Source: Euglena gracilis
Taxonomy: Eukaryota > Euglenida > Euglenophyceae > Euglenales
Assembly: GCA_039621445.1 (NCBI GenBank)
Contig: CP154954.1
Location: forward strand, 35,077,703 to 35,141,702
Direction: 5' to 3'
DNA: 64,000 bases
A model generated the notes under the pieces. The model did no database searches. It was not told where the DNA came from and was given only the letters and a program-made list of their open reading frames with translations. The position numbers were made by a program, and so were the translations under genes. Positions 36,026 through 49,260 of this stretch are shown here, piece after piece. The stretch's first letter is position 1. Each line of letters begins with the position of its first letter.

Positions 36026-39000
36026 CCTGGGCTGACCTGGCAAATGTCCCCCGGAATGGTCGAATGCACCCATCTAAATCTGCTCATTTCTTGCAACCAA
36101 CCTTCCGGCTGCATGTTTTTCTTACCATTAAACCACGACAATCATGAAACCAACGGGTCCCCTGACTTTGGAGGCCTCCTGGAACACCCATTCGGTTACC
36201 CGGAGTAAGGCCCAATTTGGTCCATTTTTACGTGGTAACCTGGGCTGACCTGGTAAATGTCCCCCGGAATGGTCGAATGCACCCATCTAAATCTGCTCAT
36301 TTCTTGCAAGCAACCTTCCGGCTGCATGTTTTTCTTACCATTAAACCACGACAATCATGAAACCAACGGGTCCCCTGACTTTGGAGGCCTCCTGGAACAC
36401 CCATTCGGTTACTCGGAGTACGGCCCAATTTGGTCCATTTTTTCATGGTAACCTGGGCTGACCTGGTAAATGTCCCCCGGAATGGTCGAATGCACCCATC
36501 TAAATGTGCTCATTTCTTGCAACCAACCTTCCGGCTGCATGTTTTTCTCACTATTAAACCACGACAGTCATGAAACCAACGGGTCCCCTGACTTTGGAGG
36601 CCTCCTGGAACACCCATTCGGTTACTCGGAGTAAGGCCCAATTTGGTCCATTTTTACATTGTAACCTGGGCTGACCTGTTAAATGTCCCCCGGAATGGTC
36701 GAATGCACCCATCTAAATGTGCTCATTTCTTGCAACCAACCTTCCGGATGCATGTTTTTCTTACCCTTAAACCACGATAATCATGAAACCAACGGGTCCC
36801 CTGACTTTGGAGGCCTCCTGGAACACCCATTCGGTTACTCGTAGTAAGGCCCAATTTGGTCCATTTTTACATGGTAACCTGGGCTGACCTGGTAAATGTC
36901 CCCCGGAATGGTCGAATGCACCCATCTAAATGTGCTCATTTCTTGCAACCAACCTTCCGGCTGCATGTTTTTCTTACCATTAAACCACGACAATCATGAA
37001 ACCAACTGGTCCCCTGACTTTGGAGGCCTCCTGGAACACCCATTCGGTTACTCGGAGTAAGGCCCAATTTGGTCCATTTTTACATGGTAACCTGGGCTGA
37101 CCTGGTAAATGTCCCCCGGAATGGTCGAATGCACCCATCTAAATGTGCTCATTTCTTGCAACCAACCTTTCGGCTGCATGTTTTTCTTAAAATGAAACCA
37201 CGACAATCACGAAACCAACGGGTTCCCTAACTTTGGAGGCCTCCTGGAACTCCCATTCAGTTACTCGGAGTACGGCCCAATTTGGTCCATTTTTACATGG
37301 TAACCTGGGCTGACCTGGTAAATGTCCCCCGGAATGGTCGAATGCACCCATCTAAATGTGCTCATTTCTTGCAACCAACCTTCCGGCTGCATGTTTTTCT
37401 TATCATTAAACCACGACAATCATGAAACCAACGGGTCCCCTGACTTTGGAGGCCTCCTGGAACACCCATTCGGTTACTCGGAGTAAGGCCGAATTTGGTC
37501 CATTTTTACATGGTAACCTGGGCTGACCTGGTAAATGTCCCCCGGAATGGTCGAATGCACCCATCTAAATCTGCTCATTTCTTGCAACAAACCTTTCGGC
37601 TGCATGTTATTCTTACCATTAAACCACGACAATCATGAAACCAACGGGTCCCCTGACTTTGGAGGCCTCCTGGAACACCCATTCGGTTAATCGGAGTAAG
37701 GCCCAATTTGGTCCATTTTTACATGGTAACCTGGGCTGACCTGGTAAATGTCCCCCGGAATGGTCGAATGCACCCATCTAAATCTGCTCATTTCTTGCAA
37801 CAAACCTTTCGGCTGCATGTTATTCTTACCATTAAACCACGACAATCATGAAACCAACGGGTCCCCTGACTTTGGAGGCCTCCTGGAACACCCATTCGGT
37901 TAATCGGAGTAAGGCCCAATTTGGTCCATTTTTACATGGTAACCTGGGCTGACCTGGTAAATGTCCCCCGGAATGGTCGAATGCACCCATCTAAATGTGC
38001 TCATTTCTTGCAACCAACCTTCTGGCTGCATGTTTTTCTTACCATTAAACCACGACAATCATGAAACCAACGGGTCCCCTGACTTTTGAGGCCTCCTGGA
38101 ACACCCATTCGGTTACTCGGAGTACGCCCCAATTTGGTCCATTTTTACATGGTAACCTGGGCTGACCTGGTAAATGTCCCCCGGAATGGTCGAATGCACT
38201 CCTCTAAATGTGCTCATTTCTTGCAACCAACCTTTCGGCTGCATGTTATTCTTACCATTAAACCACGACAATCATGAAACCAACGGGTCCCCTGACTTTG
38301 GAGGCCTCCTGGAACACCCATTCGGTTACTCGTTGTAAGGCCCAATTTGGTCCATTTTTACATGGTAACCTGGGCTGACCTGGTAAATGTCCCCCGGAAT
38401 GGTCGAATGCACCCATCTAAATGTGCTCAGTTCTTGCAACCAACCTTCCGGCTTCATGTTTTTCTTACCATTAAACCACGACAATCATGAAACCAACGGG
38501 TCCCCTGACTTTGGAGGCCTCCTGGAACACCCATTCGGTTACTCGGAGTAAGGCCCAATTTGGTCCATTTTTACATGGTAACCTGGGCAGACCTGGTAAA
38601 TGTCCCCCGGAATGGTCGAATGCACCCATCTAAATGTGCTCATTTCTTGCAACCAACCTTCCGGCTGCATGTTTTTCTTACCATTAAACCACGACAATCA
38701 TGAAACCAACGGGTCCCCTGACTTTGGAGGCCTCCTGGAACACCCTTTCGGTAACTCGGAGTACGGCCCAATTTGGTCCATTTTTACATGGCAACCTGGG
38801 CTGACCTGGTAAATGTCCCCCGGAATGGTCGAATGCACCCATCTAAATCTGCTCATTTCTTGCAACCAACCTTCCGGCTGCATGTTTCTCTACCATTAAA
38901 CCACGACAATCATGAAACCAACGGGTCCCCTGACTTTGGAGGCCTCCTGGAACACCCATTCGGTTACTCGGAGTAAGGTCCAATTTGGTCCATTTTTACA

Positions 39001-39850
39001 TGGTAACCTGGGCTGACCTGGTAAATGTCCCCCGGAATGGTCGAATGCACCCATTTAAATCTGCTCATTTCTTGCAACCAACATTCCCGCTGCATGTTTT
39101 TCTTACCATTAAACCACGACAATCATGAAACCAACGGGTCCCCTGACTTTGGAGGCCTCCTGGAACACCCATTCGGTTACTCGGGGTAAGGCCCAATTTG
39201 GTCCATTTTTACATGGTAACCTGGGCTGACCTGGTAAATGTCCCACGGAATGGTCGAATGCACCCATCTAAATGTGCTCATTTCCTGCAACCAACCTTCC
39301 GGCTGCATGTTTTTCTTACCATTAAACCACGAAAATCATGAAACCAACGGGTCCCCTGACTTTGGAGGCCTCCTGGAACACCCATTCGGTTACTCGGGGT
39401 AAGGCCCAATTTGGTCCATTTTTACATGGTAACCTGGGCTGACCTGGTAAATGTCCCCCGGAATGGTCGAATGCACCCATCTAAATCTGCTCATTTCTTG
39501 CAACCAACATTCCCGCTGCATGTTTTTCTTACCATTAAACCACGACAATCATGAAACCAACGGGTCCTCTGACTTTGGAGGCCTCCTGGAACACCCATTC
39601 GGTTACTCGGAGTAAGGCCCAATTTGGTCCATTTTTACATGGTAACCTGGGCTGACCTGGTAAATGTCCCCCGGAATGGTCGAATGCACCTGCTCATTTC
39701 TTGCAACCAACATTCCCGCGGCATGTTTTTCTTACCATTAAACCACGACAATCATGAAAGCAACGGGTCCCCTGACTTTGGAGGCCTCCTGGAACACCCA
39801 TTCGGTTACTCGGAGTAAGGCCCAATTTGGTCCATTTTTACATGGTAACC

Positions 39851-42800
39851 ACCAAAGTGTCCCTGGCCAAGGCCACTTTGACCAAGGTGTCCCTGGCCAA
39901 GGCCACTTTGACCAAAGTGTCCCTGGCCAAGGCCACTTTGACGAAAGTGTCCCTGGCCAGGGCCACTTTGACCACGGTGTCCCTGGCCAAGGCCACTTTG
40001 ACCAAAGTGTCCCTGGTCAAGGCCACTTTGACCAAAGTGTCCCTGGCCAAGGCAACTTTGACCAAAGTGTCCCTGGCGAGGGCCACTTTGACCAAAGTGT
40101 CCCTGGCCAAGGCAACTTTGACCAAAGTGTCCCTGGCCAAGGCCACTTTGACCAAAGTGTCCCTGGCCAAGGCCACTTTGGCCAAAGTGTCCCTGGCCAG
40201 GGCCACTTTGACCAAAGTGTCCCTGGCCAAGGCCACTTTGACCAAACTGTCCCTGGCCAAGGCCACTTCGACCAAAGTGTCCCTGGCCAAGGCCACTTTG
40301 ACCAAAGTGTCCCTGGCCAAGGCCACTTTGACCAAAGTGTCCCTGGCCAAGGCCACTTTGACCAAAGTGTCCCTGGCGAAGGCCACTTTGACCAAAGTGT
40401 CCCTGGCCAAGGCCACTTTAACCAAAGTGTCCCTGGCCAAGTCACCTTTGACCAAAGTGTCCCTGGCCAAAGCCACTTTGACCAAAGTGTCCCTGGCCAA
40501 GGCAAATTTGACCAAAGTGTCCCTGGACAAGGCCACTTTGACCAAAGTGTCCCTGGCAAAGGCCACTTTGACCAAAGTGTCCCTGGCCAAGGCCACTTTG
40601 AACAAAGTGTCCCTGGCCAAGGCCACTTTGAACAAAGTGTCCCTGGCCAAGGCCACTTTGACCAAAGTGTCCCTAGCCAAGTCCACTTTGACCAAAGTGT
40701 CCCTGGCCAAGGCCACTTTGACCAAAGGACCCCTGCCCAAGGCCGCTTTGACCAAAGTGTCCCTGGCCAAGGCCGCTTTGACCAAAGTGTCCCTGGCCAA
40801 GGCCACTTTGACCAAAGTGTCCCTGGCCAAGGCCACTTTGACCAAAGGGTCCCTGGCCAAGGCCACTTTGACTAAAGTGTCCCTGGCCAAGGCCACTTTG
40901 ACCAAAGTGTCCCTGGCCAAGGCCACTTTGACCAAAGTGTCCCTGGCCAATCCCACTTTGACCAAAGTGTCCCTGGCCAAGGCCACTTTGACCAAAGTGT
41001 CCCTGGCCAAGGCCACTTTGACCAAAGGATCCCTGGCCAAGGCCACTTTGACCAAAGTGTCCCGGGCCAAGGCCAATTTGACCAAAGTGTCCCTGGACAA
41101 GGCCACTTTGACCAAAGTTCCCTGGCCAAGGCCACTTTGACCAAAGTGTCCCTGGCCAAGGCCATTTAGACCAAAGTGTCCCTGGCCAAGGCCACTTTGA
41201 CCAAAGTTTCCCTGGCCAAGGCCACTTTGACCAAAGTGTCCCTGGCCAGGGCAACTTTGACCAAAGTGTCCCTGGCGAAGGCCAATTTGACCAAAGTGTC
41301 CCTGGCCAAGGCCACTTTGACCAAAGTGTCCCTGGCCAAGGCCACTTTGACCAAAGTGTCCCTGGCCAAGGCCACTTTGAAGAAAGTGTCCCTGGACAAT
41401 GCCGCCTTGACCAAAGTTTCCCTGGCCAAGGCCACTTTGACCAAAGTGTCCCTGGCCAAGGCCACTTTGACCAAAGTGTCCCTGGCCAAGGCCACTTTGA
41501 CCAAAGTGTCCCTGGCCAAGGCCGCTTTGACCAAAGTGTCCCTGGCCAAGGCCACTTTGACCAAAGTGTCCCTGGACAAGGCCACTTTGACCAAAGTGTC
41601 CCTGGCCAAGGCCACTTTGACCAAAGTGTCCCTGGCCAAGGCCACTTTGACCAAAGTGTCCCTGGCCAAGGCCACTTTGACCAAAGTGTCCCTGGCCAAG
41701 GCCACTTTGACCAAAGCGTCCCTGGCCAAGGCCGCTTTGACCAAAGTGTCCCTGGCCAAGGCCACTTTGACCAAAGTGTCCCTGGCCAAGGCCACTTTGA
41801 CCAAAGTGTCCCTGGCCAAGGCCACTTTGACCAAAGCGTCCCTGGCCAAAGCCACTTTGACCAAAGTGTCCCTGGCCAGTCCCACTTTGACCAAAGTGTC
41901 CCTGGCCAAGGCCACTTGGACCAAAGCGTCCCTGGCCAAGGCCGCTTTGACCAAAGTGTCCCTGGCCAAGGCCACTTTGACCAAAGTGTCCCTGGCCAAG
42001 GCCACTTTGACCAAAGTGTCCCTGGCCAAGGCCACTTTGACCAAAGCGTCCCTGGCCAAAGCCACTTTGACCAAAGCGTCCCTGGCCAAAGCCACTTCGA
42101 CCAAAGTGTCCCTGGCCAAGGCCACTTTGACCAAAGGATCCCTGGCCAAGGCCGCTTTGACCAAAGTGTCCCGGGCCAAGGCCAATTTGATCAAAGTGTC
42201 CCTGGACAAGGCCACTTTGACCAAAGTTCCCTGGCCAAGGCCACTTTGACCAAAGTGTCCCTGGCCAAGGCCATTTTGACCAAAGTGTCCCTGGCCAAGG
42301 CCACTTTGACCAAAGTGTTCCTGGCCAAGGCCACTTTGACCAAAGTGTCCCTGGCCAGGGCAACTTTGACCAAAGTGTCCCTGGCGAAGGCCAATTTGAC
42401 CAAAGTGTCCCTGGCCAAGGCCACTTTGACCAAAGTGTCCCTGGCCAAGGCCACTTTGACCAAAGTGTCCCTGGCCAAGGCCACTTTGACCAAAGTGTCC
42501 CTGGCCAAGGCCACTTTGACCAAAGTGTCCCTGACCAAGGGCACTTTGACGAAAGTGTCAATGGCCAAGGCCACTTTGACCAAAGTGTCCCTGGCCAAGG
42601 CCACTTTGACCAAAGGATCCCTGGCCAAGGCCGCTTTTACCAAAGTGTCCCTGGCCAAGGCCACTCTGACCAAAGTGTCCCTGGACAAGGCCACTTTGAC
42701 CAAAGTGTCCCTGGCCAAGGCCGCTTTGACCAAAGTGTCCCTGGCCAAGGCCACTTTGACCAAAGTGTCCCTGGCCAAGGCCACTTTGACCAAAGTGTCC

Positions 42801-44633
42801 CTGGCCAAGGCCACTTTGACCAAAGCGTCCCTGGCCAAGGCTACTTTGACCAAAGGGTCCCTGGCCAAGGCCACTTTGACTAAAGTGTCCCTGGCCAAGG
42901 CCACTTTGACCAAAGTGTCCCTGGCCAAGGCCACTTTGACCAAAGAGTCCCTGGCCAATCCCACTTTGACCAAAGTGTCCCTGGCCAAGGCCACTTTGAC
43001 CAAAGTGTCCCTGGCCAAGGCCACTGTGACCAATGGATCCCTGGCCAAGGCCGCTTTGACCAAAGTGTCCCGGGCCAAGGCCAATTTGACCAAAGTGTCC
43101 CTGGAGAAGGCCACTTTGACCAAAGTTCCCTGGCCAAGGCCACTTTGACCAAAGTGTCCCTGGCCAAGGCCACTTTGACCAAAGTGTCCCTGGCCAGGGC
43201 AACTTTGACCAAAGTGTCCCTGGCGAAGGCCAATTTGACCAAAGTGTCCCTGGCCAAGGCCACTTTGACCAAAGTGTCCCTGGCCAAGGCCACTTTGCCA
43301 AAGTGTCCCTGGCCAAGGCCACTTTGACCAAAGTGTCCCTGGCCAAGGCCACTTTGACCAAAGTGTCCCTGACCAAGGGCACTTTGACCAAAGTGTCCCT
43401 GGCCAAGGCCACTTTGACCAAAGTGTCCCTGGCCAAGGCCACTTTGACCAAAGCGTCCCTGGCCAAGGCCGCTTTGACCAAAGTGTCCCTGGCCAAGGCC
43501 ACTTTGACCAAAGTGTCCCTGGCCAAGGCCACTTTGACCAAAGTGTCCCTGGCCAAGGCCACTTTGACCAAAGCGTCCCTGGCCAAAGCCACTTTGACCA
43601 AAGTGTCCCTGGCCAATCCCACGTTGACCAAAGTGTCCCTAGCCAAGTCCACTTTGACCAAAGTGTCCCTGGCCAAGGCCACTTTGACCAAAGGACCCCT
43701 GCCCAAGGCCGCTTTGACCAAAGTGACAAGGGTACTTTGACCAAATGGCGAAGGCCACTTTGACCAAAGGATCCCTGGCCAAGGCCACTTTGACCAAAGT
43801 GTCCCTGGCCAAGGCCACTTTGACCAAAGTGTCCCTGGCCAAGGCCACTTTGACCAAAGTGTCCCTGGCCAAGGCCACTTTGACCAAAGTGTCCCTGGCC
43901 AAGCCCAATTTGACCAAAGTGTCCCTGGCCAAGGCCACTTTGACCAAAGTGTCCCTGGCCAAGGCCACATTGACCAAAGTGTCCCTGGCCAAGGCCGCTT
44001 TGACCAAAGTGTCCCGGGCCAAGGCCAATTTGACCAAAGTGTCCCTGGACAAGGCCACTTTGACTAAAGTGTCCCTGGCCAAGGCCACTTTGACCAAAGT
44101 GTCCCTGGCCAAGGCCACTTTGACCAAAGTGTCCCTGGCCAAGGCCACTTTGACCAAAGTGTCCCTGGCCAAGGCCACTTTGACCAAAGTGTCCCTGGCC
44201 AATGCCACTTTGACCAAAGTGTCCCTGGCCAAGGCCACTTTGACCAAAGTGTCCCTGGCCAAGGCCACTTTGACCAAAGTGTCCCTGGCCAAGGCCGCTT
44301 TGACCAAAGTGTCCCTGGCCAAGGCCGCTTTGACCAAAGTGTCCCGGGCCAAGGCCACTTTGACCAAAGTGTCCCTGGACAAGGCCACTTTGACTAAAGT
44401 GTCCCTGGCCAAGGCCACTTTGACCAAAGTGTCCCTGGCCAAGGCCACTTTGACCAAAGTGTCCCTGGCCAAGGCCACTTTGACCAAAGTGTCCCTGGCC
44501 AATGCCACTCTGACCAAAGTGTCCCTGGCGAAGGCCACTTTGACCAAAGGATCCCTGGCCAAGGCCACTTTGACCAAAGTGTCCCTGGCCAAGGCCACTT
44601 TGACCAAAGTGTCCCTGGCCAAGGCCACTTTGA
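39851..44633 (+). repeat. 30-bp satellite array, forward orientation
   Basis: Tandem 30-bp units, about 160 here, contain TGGCCAAGGCCA and CACTTTGACCAAAGTG, which overlap by CA, joined by TCCC. Common variants are GCCGCTTTG, GGCAACTTTG, AAAGGATCCC and AAAGCGTCC. Larger blocks recur: a signature with CCCGGGCC, then CCAATTTG, then a 1-bp-shortened AAAGTTCCC occurs at 41,117, 42,226 and 43,125. One scrambled unit lies at 43,724-43,756. The join to the 213-bp satellite at 39,850/39,851 is abrupt. Open frames of hundreds of codons, such as (VSLAKATLTK)n, exist because 30 is a multiple of three and the unit lacks stops; they are not evidence of genes. Confidence 0.97.
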
Positions 44634-46670
44634 CTTTGGTCAAGTTTGCCTTGGCCAGGGACACTTTGGTCAAAGTTGCCTTGGCCAGGGACACTTTGGT
44701 CAAAGTGGCCTTGGCCAGGGACACTTTGGTCTAAGTGGCCTTGGCCAGGGACACTTTGGTCAAAGTGGCCTTGGCCAGGGACACTTTGGTCAAAGTGGCC
44801 TTGTCCAGGGACACTTTGGTCAAATTTGCCTTGGCCAGGGACACTTTGGTCAAAGCGGCCTTGGCCAGGAATCCTTTGGTCAAAGTGGCATTGGCCAGGG
44901 ACACTTTGGTCAAAGTGGCCTTGGCCAGGGACACTTTGGTCAAAGTGGCCTTGGCCAGGGACACTTTGGTCAAAATGGCCTTGGCCAGGGACACTTTGGT
45001 CAAAGCGGCATTGGCCAGGGTTCCATTGGTCAAAGTGGCCTTGGCCAGGGACACTTTGGTCAAAGTGGCATTGGTCAGGGACACTTTGGTCAAAGTGGCC
45101 TTGGCCAGGGACACTTTGGTCAAAGTGGCCTTGGCCAGAGACACTTTGGTCAAAGTGGCATTGGCCAGGGACACTTTGGTCAAAGTGGTCTTGGCCAGGG
45201 ACACTTTGGTCAAAGTGGCCTTGTCCAGGGACACTTTGGTCAAATTCGCCTTGGCCAGGGACACTTTGGTCAAAGTGGCCTTGGCCAGGGACACTTTGGT
45301 CAAAGTGGCCTTGGCCAGGGATCCTTTGGTCAACGTGGCCTTGGCCAGGGACACTTTGGTCAAAGTGGCCTTGGCCAGGGACACTATGGTCAAGGTGGCC
45401 TTGGCCAGGGACACTTTGGTCAAAGTGGCCTTGGCCAGGGACACTTTGGTCAAAGTGGCCTTGGCCAGGGATACTTTGGTCAAAGTGGCCTTGGCCAGGG
45501 ACACTTTGGTCGAAGCGGCCTTGGCCAGGGATCCTTTGGTCAAAGTGGCCTTGGCCAGGGACACTTTGGTCAAAGTGGCCTTGGCCAGGGACACTTTGGT
45601 CAAAGTGGCCTTGGCCAGGGACACTTTGGTCAAAGTGGCCTTGGCCAGGGACACTTTGGTCAAAGTGGCCTTGGCCAGGGACACTTTGGTCAAAGTGGCC
45701 TTGGCCAGGGATACTTTGGTCAAAGTGGCCTTGGCCAGGGACACTTTGGTCGAAGCGGCCTTGGCCAGGGATCCTTTGGTCAAAGTGGCCTTGGCCAGAG
45801 ACACTTTGGTCAAAGTGGCATTGGCTAAGGACACTTTGGTCAAAGTGGCCTTGGCCAGGGACACTTTGGTCAAAGTGGCCTTGGCCAGGGACACTTTGGT
45901 CAAATTTGCCTTGGCCAGGGATACTTTGGTCAAAGTGGCCTTGGCCAGGGACACTTTGGTCGAAGCGGCCTTGGCCAGGGATCCTTTGGTCAAAGTGGCC
46001 TTGGCCAGAGACACTTTGGTCAAAGTGGCATTGGCTAGGGACACTTTGGTCAAAGTGGCCTTGGCCAGGGACACTTTGGTCAAAGTGGCCTTGGCCAGGG
46101 ACACTTTGGTCAAATTTGCCTTGTCCAGGGACACTTTGGTCAAATTTGCCTTGGCCAGGGACACTTTGGTCAAAGCGGCCTTGGCCAGGGATCCTTTGGT
46201 CAAAGTGGCCTTGGCCAGGGACACCTTGGTCAAAGTGGCCTTGGCCAGGGACACTTTGGTCAAAGTGGCCTTGGCCAGGGACACTTTGGTCGAAGCGGCC
46301 TTGGCCAGGGATCCTTTGGTCAAAGTGGCCTTGGCCAGAGACACTTTGGTCAAAGTGGCATTGGCTAGGGACACTTTGGTCAAAGTGGCCTTGGCCAGGG
46401 ACACTTTGGTCAAAGTGGCCTTGGCCAGGGACACTTTGGTCAACGTGGCCTTGTCTAGGGACACTTTGGTCAAATTTGCCTTGGCCAGGGACACTTTGGT
46501 CAAAGCGGCCTTGGCCAGGGATCCTTTGGTCAAAGTGGCCTTGGCCAGGGACACCTTGGTCAAAGTGGCCTTGGCCAGGGACACTTTGGTCAAAGTGGCC
46601 TTGGCCAGGGACACCTTGGTCAAAGTGGCCTTGGCCAGGGACACTTTGGTCAAAGCGGCATAGCCAGGGT

Positions 46671-49260
46671 TCCATTGGTCAAAGTGGCCTTGGCCAGGGA
46701 CACTTTGGTCAAAGTGGCATTGGCCAGGGACACTTTGGTCAAAGCGGCCTTGGCCAGGGATCCTTTGGTCAAAGTGGCATTGGCCAGGGACACCTTGGTC
46801 AAAGTGGCCTTGGCCAGGGACACTTTGGTCAAAGTGGCCTTGGCCAGGGACACTTTGGTCAAAGTGGCCTTGGCCAGGGACACTTTGGTCAAAGTGGCCT
46901 TGGCCAGGGACACTTTGGTCAAAGTGGCCTTGGCCAGGGACACTTTGGTCAAAGTGGCATTGGTCAGGGACACTTTGGTCAAAGTGGCCTTGGCCAGGGA
47001 CACTTTGGTCAAATTGGCCTTGGCCAGGGATCCTTTGGTCAAAGTGGCCTTGGCCAGAGACACTTTGGTCAAAGTGGCATTGGCCAGGGACACTTTGGTC
47101 AAAGTGGCCTTGGCCAGGGACACTTTGGTCAAAGTGGCCTTGTCCAGGGACACTTTGGTCAAATTCGCCTTGGCCAGGGACACTTTGGTCAAAGTGGCCT
47201 TGGCCAGGGATCCTTTGGTCAACGTGGCCTTGGCCAGGGACACTTTGGTCAAAGTGGTCCTGGCCAGGGACACTATGGTCAAGGTGGCCTTGGACAGGGA
47301 CACTTTGGTCAAAGTGGCCTTGGCCAGGGACACTTTCGTCAAAGTGGCCTTGGCCAGGGATACTTTGGTCAAGGTGGCCTTGGCCAGGGACACTTTGGTC
47401 GAAGCGGCCTTGGCCAGGGATCCTTTGGTCAAAGTGGCCTTGGCCAGAGACACTTTGGTCAAGGTGGCATTGGCTAGGGACACTTTGGTCAAAGTGGCCT
47501 TGGCCAGGCACACTTTGGTCAAATTTGCCTTGTCCAGGGACACTTTGGTCAAATTTGCTTTGGCCAGGGACACTTTGGTCAAAGCGGCTTTTGCCAGGGA
47601 TCCTTTGGTGAAAGTGGCATTGGCCAGAGACACTTTGGTCAAAGTGGCATTGCTTAGGGACACTTTGGTCAAAGTGGCCTTGGCCAGGGACACTTTGGTC
47701 AAAGTGGCCTTGGCCAGGGACACTTTGGTCAAATTTGCCTTGTCCAGGGACACTTTGGTCAAATTTATCTTGGCCAGGGACACTTTGGTCAAAGCGGCCT
47801 TGGCCAGGGATCCTTTGGTCAAAGTGGCATTGGCCAGAGACACTTTGGTCAAAGTGGTATTGGCCAGGGACACTTTGGTCAAAGTGGCCTTGGCCAGGGA
47901 CACTTTGGTCAAAGTGGCCTTGGCCAGGGACACTTTGGTCAAAGCGGCATTGGCCAGGGTTCCATTGGTCAAAGTGGCCTTGGCCAGGGACACTTTGGTC
48001 AAAGTGGCATTGGTCAGGGACACTTTGGTCAAAGTGGCCTTGGCCAGGGACACTTTGGTCAAAGCGGCCTTGGCCAGGCATCCTTTGGTCAAAGTGGCCT
48101 TGGCCAGAGACACCTTGGTCAAAGTGGCCTTGGCCAGGGACACTTTGGACAAAGTGGCCTTGGCCAGGGACACTTTGGTCAAAGTGGCCTTGGCCAGGGA
48201 CACTTTGGTCAAAGTGGCCTTGGCCAGGGACACTTTGGTCAAAGTGGCCTTGGCCAGGGACACTTTGGTCAAATTGGCCTTGGCCAGGGATCCTTTGGTC
48301 AAAGTGGCCTTGGCCAGAGACACTTTGGTCAAAGTGGCATTGGCCAGGGACACTTTGGTCAAAGTGGCCTTGGCCAGGGACACTTTGGTCAAAGTGGCCT
48401 TGTCCAGGGACACTTTGGTCAAATTCGCCTTGGCCAGGGACACTTTGGTCAAAGTGGCCTTGGCCAGGGATCCTTTGGTCAACGTGGCCTTGGCCAGGGA
48501 CACTTTGGTCAAAGTGGTCCTGGCCAGGGACACTATGGTCAAGGTGGCCTTGGACAGGGACACTTTGGTCAAAGTGGCCTTGGCCAGGGACACTTTCGTC
48601 AAAGTGGCCTTGGCCAGGGATACTTTGGTCAAGGTGGCCTTGGCCAGGGACACTTTGGTCGAAGCGGCCTTGGCCAGGGATCCTTTGGTCAAAGTGGCCT
48701 TGGCCAGAGACACTTTGGTCAAAGTGGCATTGGCTAGGGACACTTTGGTCAAAGTGGCCTTGGCCAGGCACACTTTGGTCAAATTTGCCTTGTCCAGGGA
48801 CACTTTGGTCAAATTTGCCTTGGCCAGGGACACTTTGGTCAAAGCGGCTTTTGCCAGGGATCCTTTGGTGAAAGTGGCATTGGCCAGAGACACTTTGGTC
48901 AAAGTGGCATTGGCTAGGGACACTTTGGTCAAAGTGGCCTTGGCCAGGGACACTTTGGTCAAAGTGGCCTTGGCCAGGGACACTTTGGTCAAATTTGCCT
49001 TGTCCAGGGACACTTTGGTCAAATTTATCTTGGCCAGGGACACTTTGGTCAAAGCGGCCTTGGCCAGGGATCCTTTGGTCAAAGTGGCATTGGCCAGAGA
49101 CACTTTGGTCAAAGTGGTATTGGCCAGGGACACTTTGGTCAAAGTGGCCTTGGCCAGGGACACTTTGGTCAAAGTGGCCTTGGCCAGGGACACTTTGGTC
49201 AAAGTGGCCTTGGCCAGGGACACTTTGGTCAAAGCGGCATTGGCCAGGGTTCCATTGGTC
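46671..49260 (-). repeat. 42/43-unit higher-order repeat of the 30-bp satellite (1,260-1,290 bp)
   Basis: The rare unit with GGGTTCCATTGGTC occurs at about 46,671, 47,961 and 49,251, spaced 1,290 bp (43 units) each time. Other markers such as AAATTTATCTTGG (47,761 and 49,021) are spaced 1,260 bp (42 units), because one unit was added in the last copy near 49,201. A more distant copy of the marker lies at 45,022. Confidence 0.8.

Larger units (their letters stand above)
30042..39850 (+). repeat. 213-bp satellite array, forward (about 46 monomers)
   Basis: Satellite resumes mid-monomer at CATGGTAACC and runs to GGTAACC at 39,850, where the 30-bp satellite begins without a spacer. Monomers are more variable than in the first array: TACCCGGAG, TTTTACGTGG, GTACGGC and CCTTTCGGC variants, and indels near 31,731, 34,080 and 39,690. 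Several higher-order duplications are visible. Two adjacent monomers sharing AACAAACCTTTCGG and GTTATTC (37,588 and 37,801) look like a recent single-monomer duplication. Confidence 0.96.
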
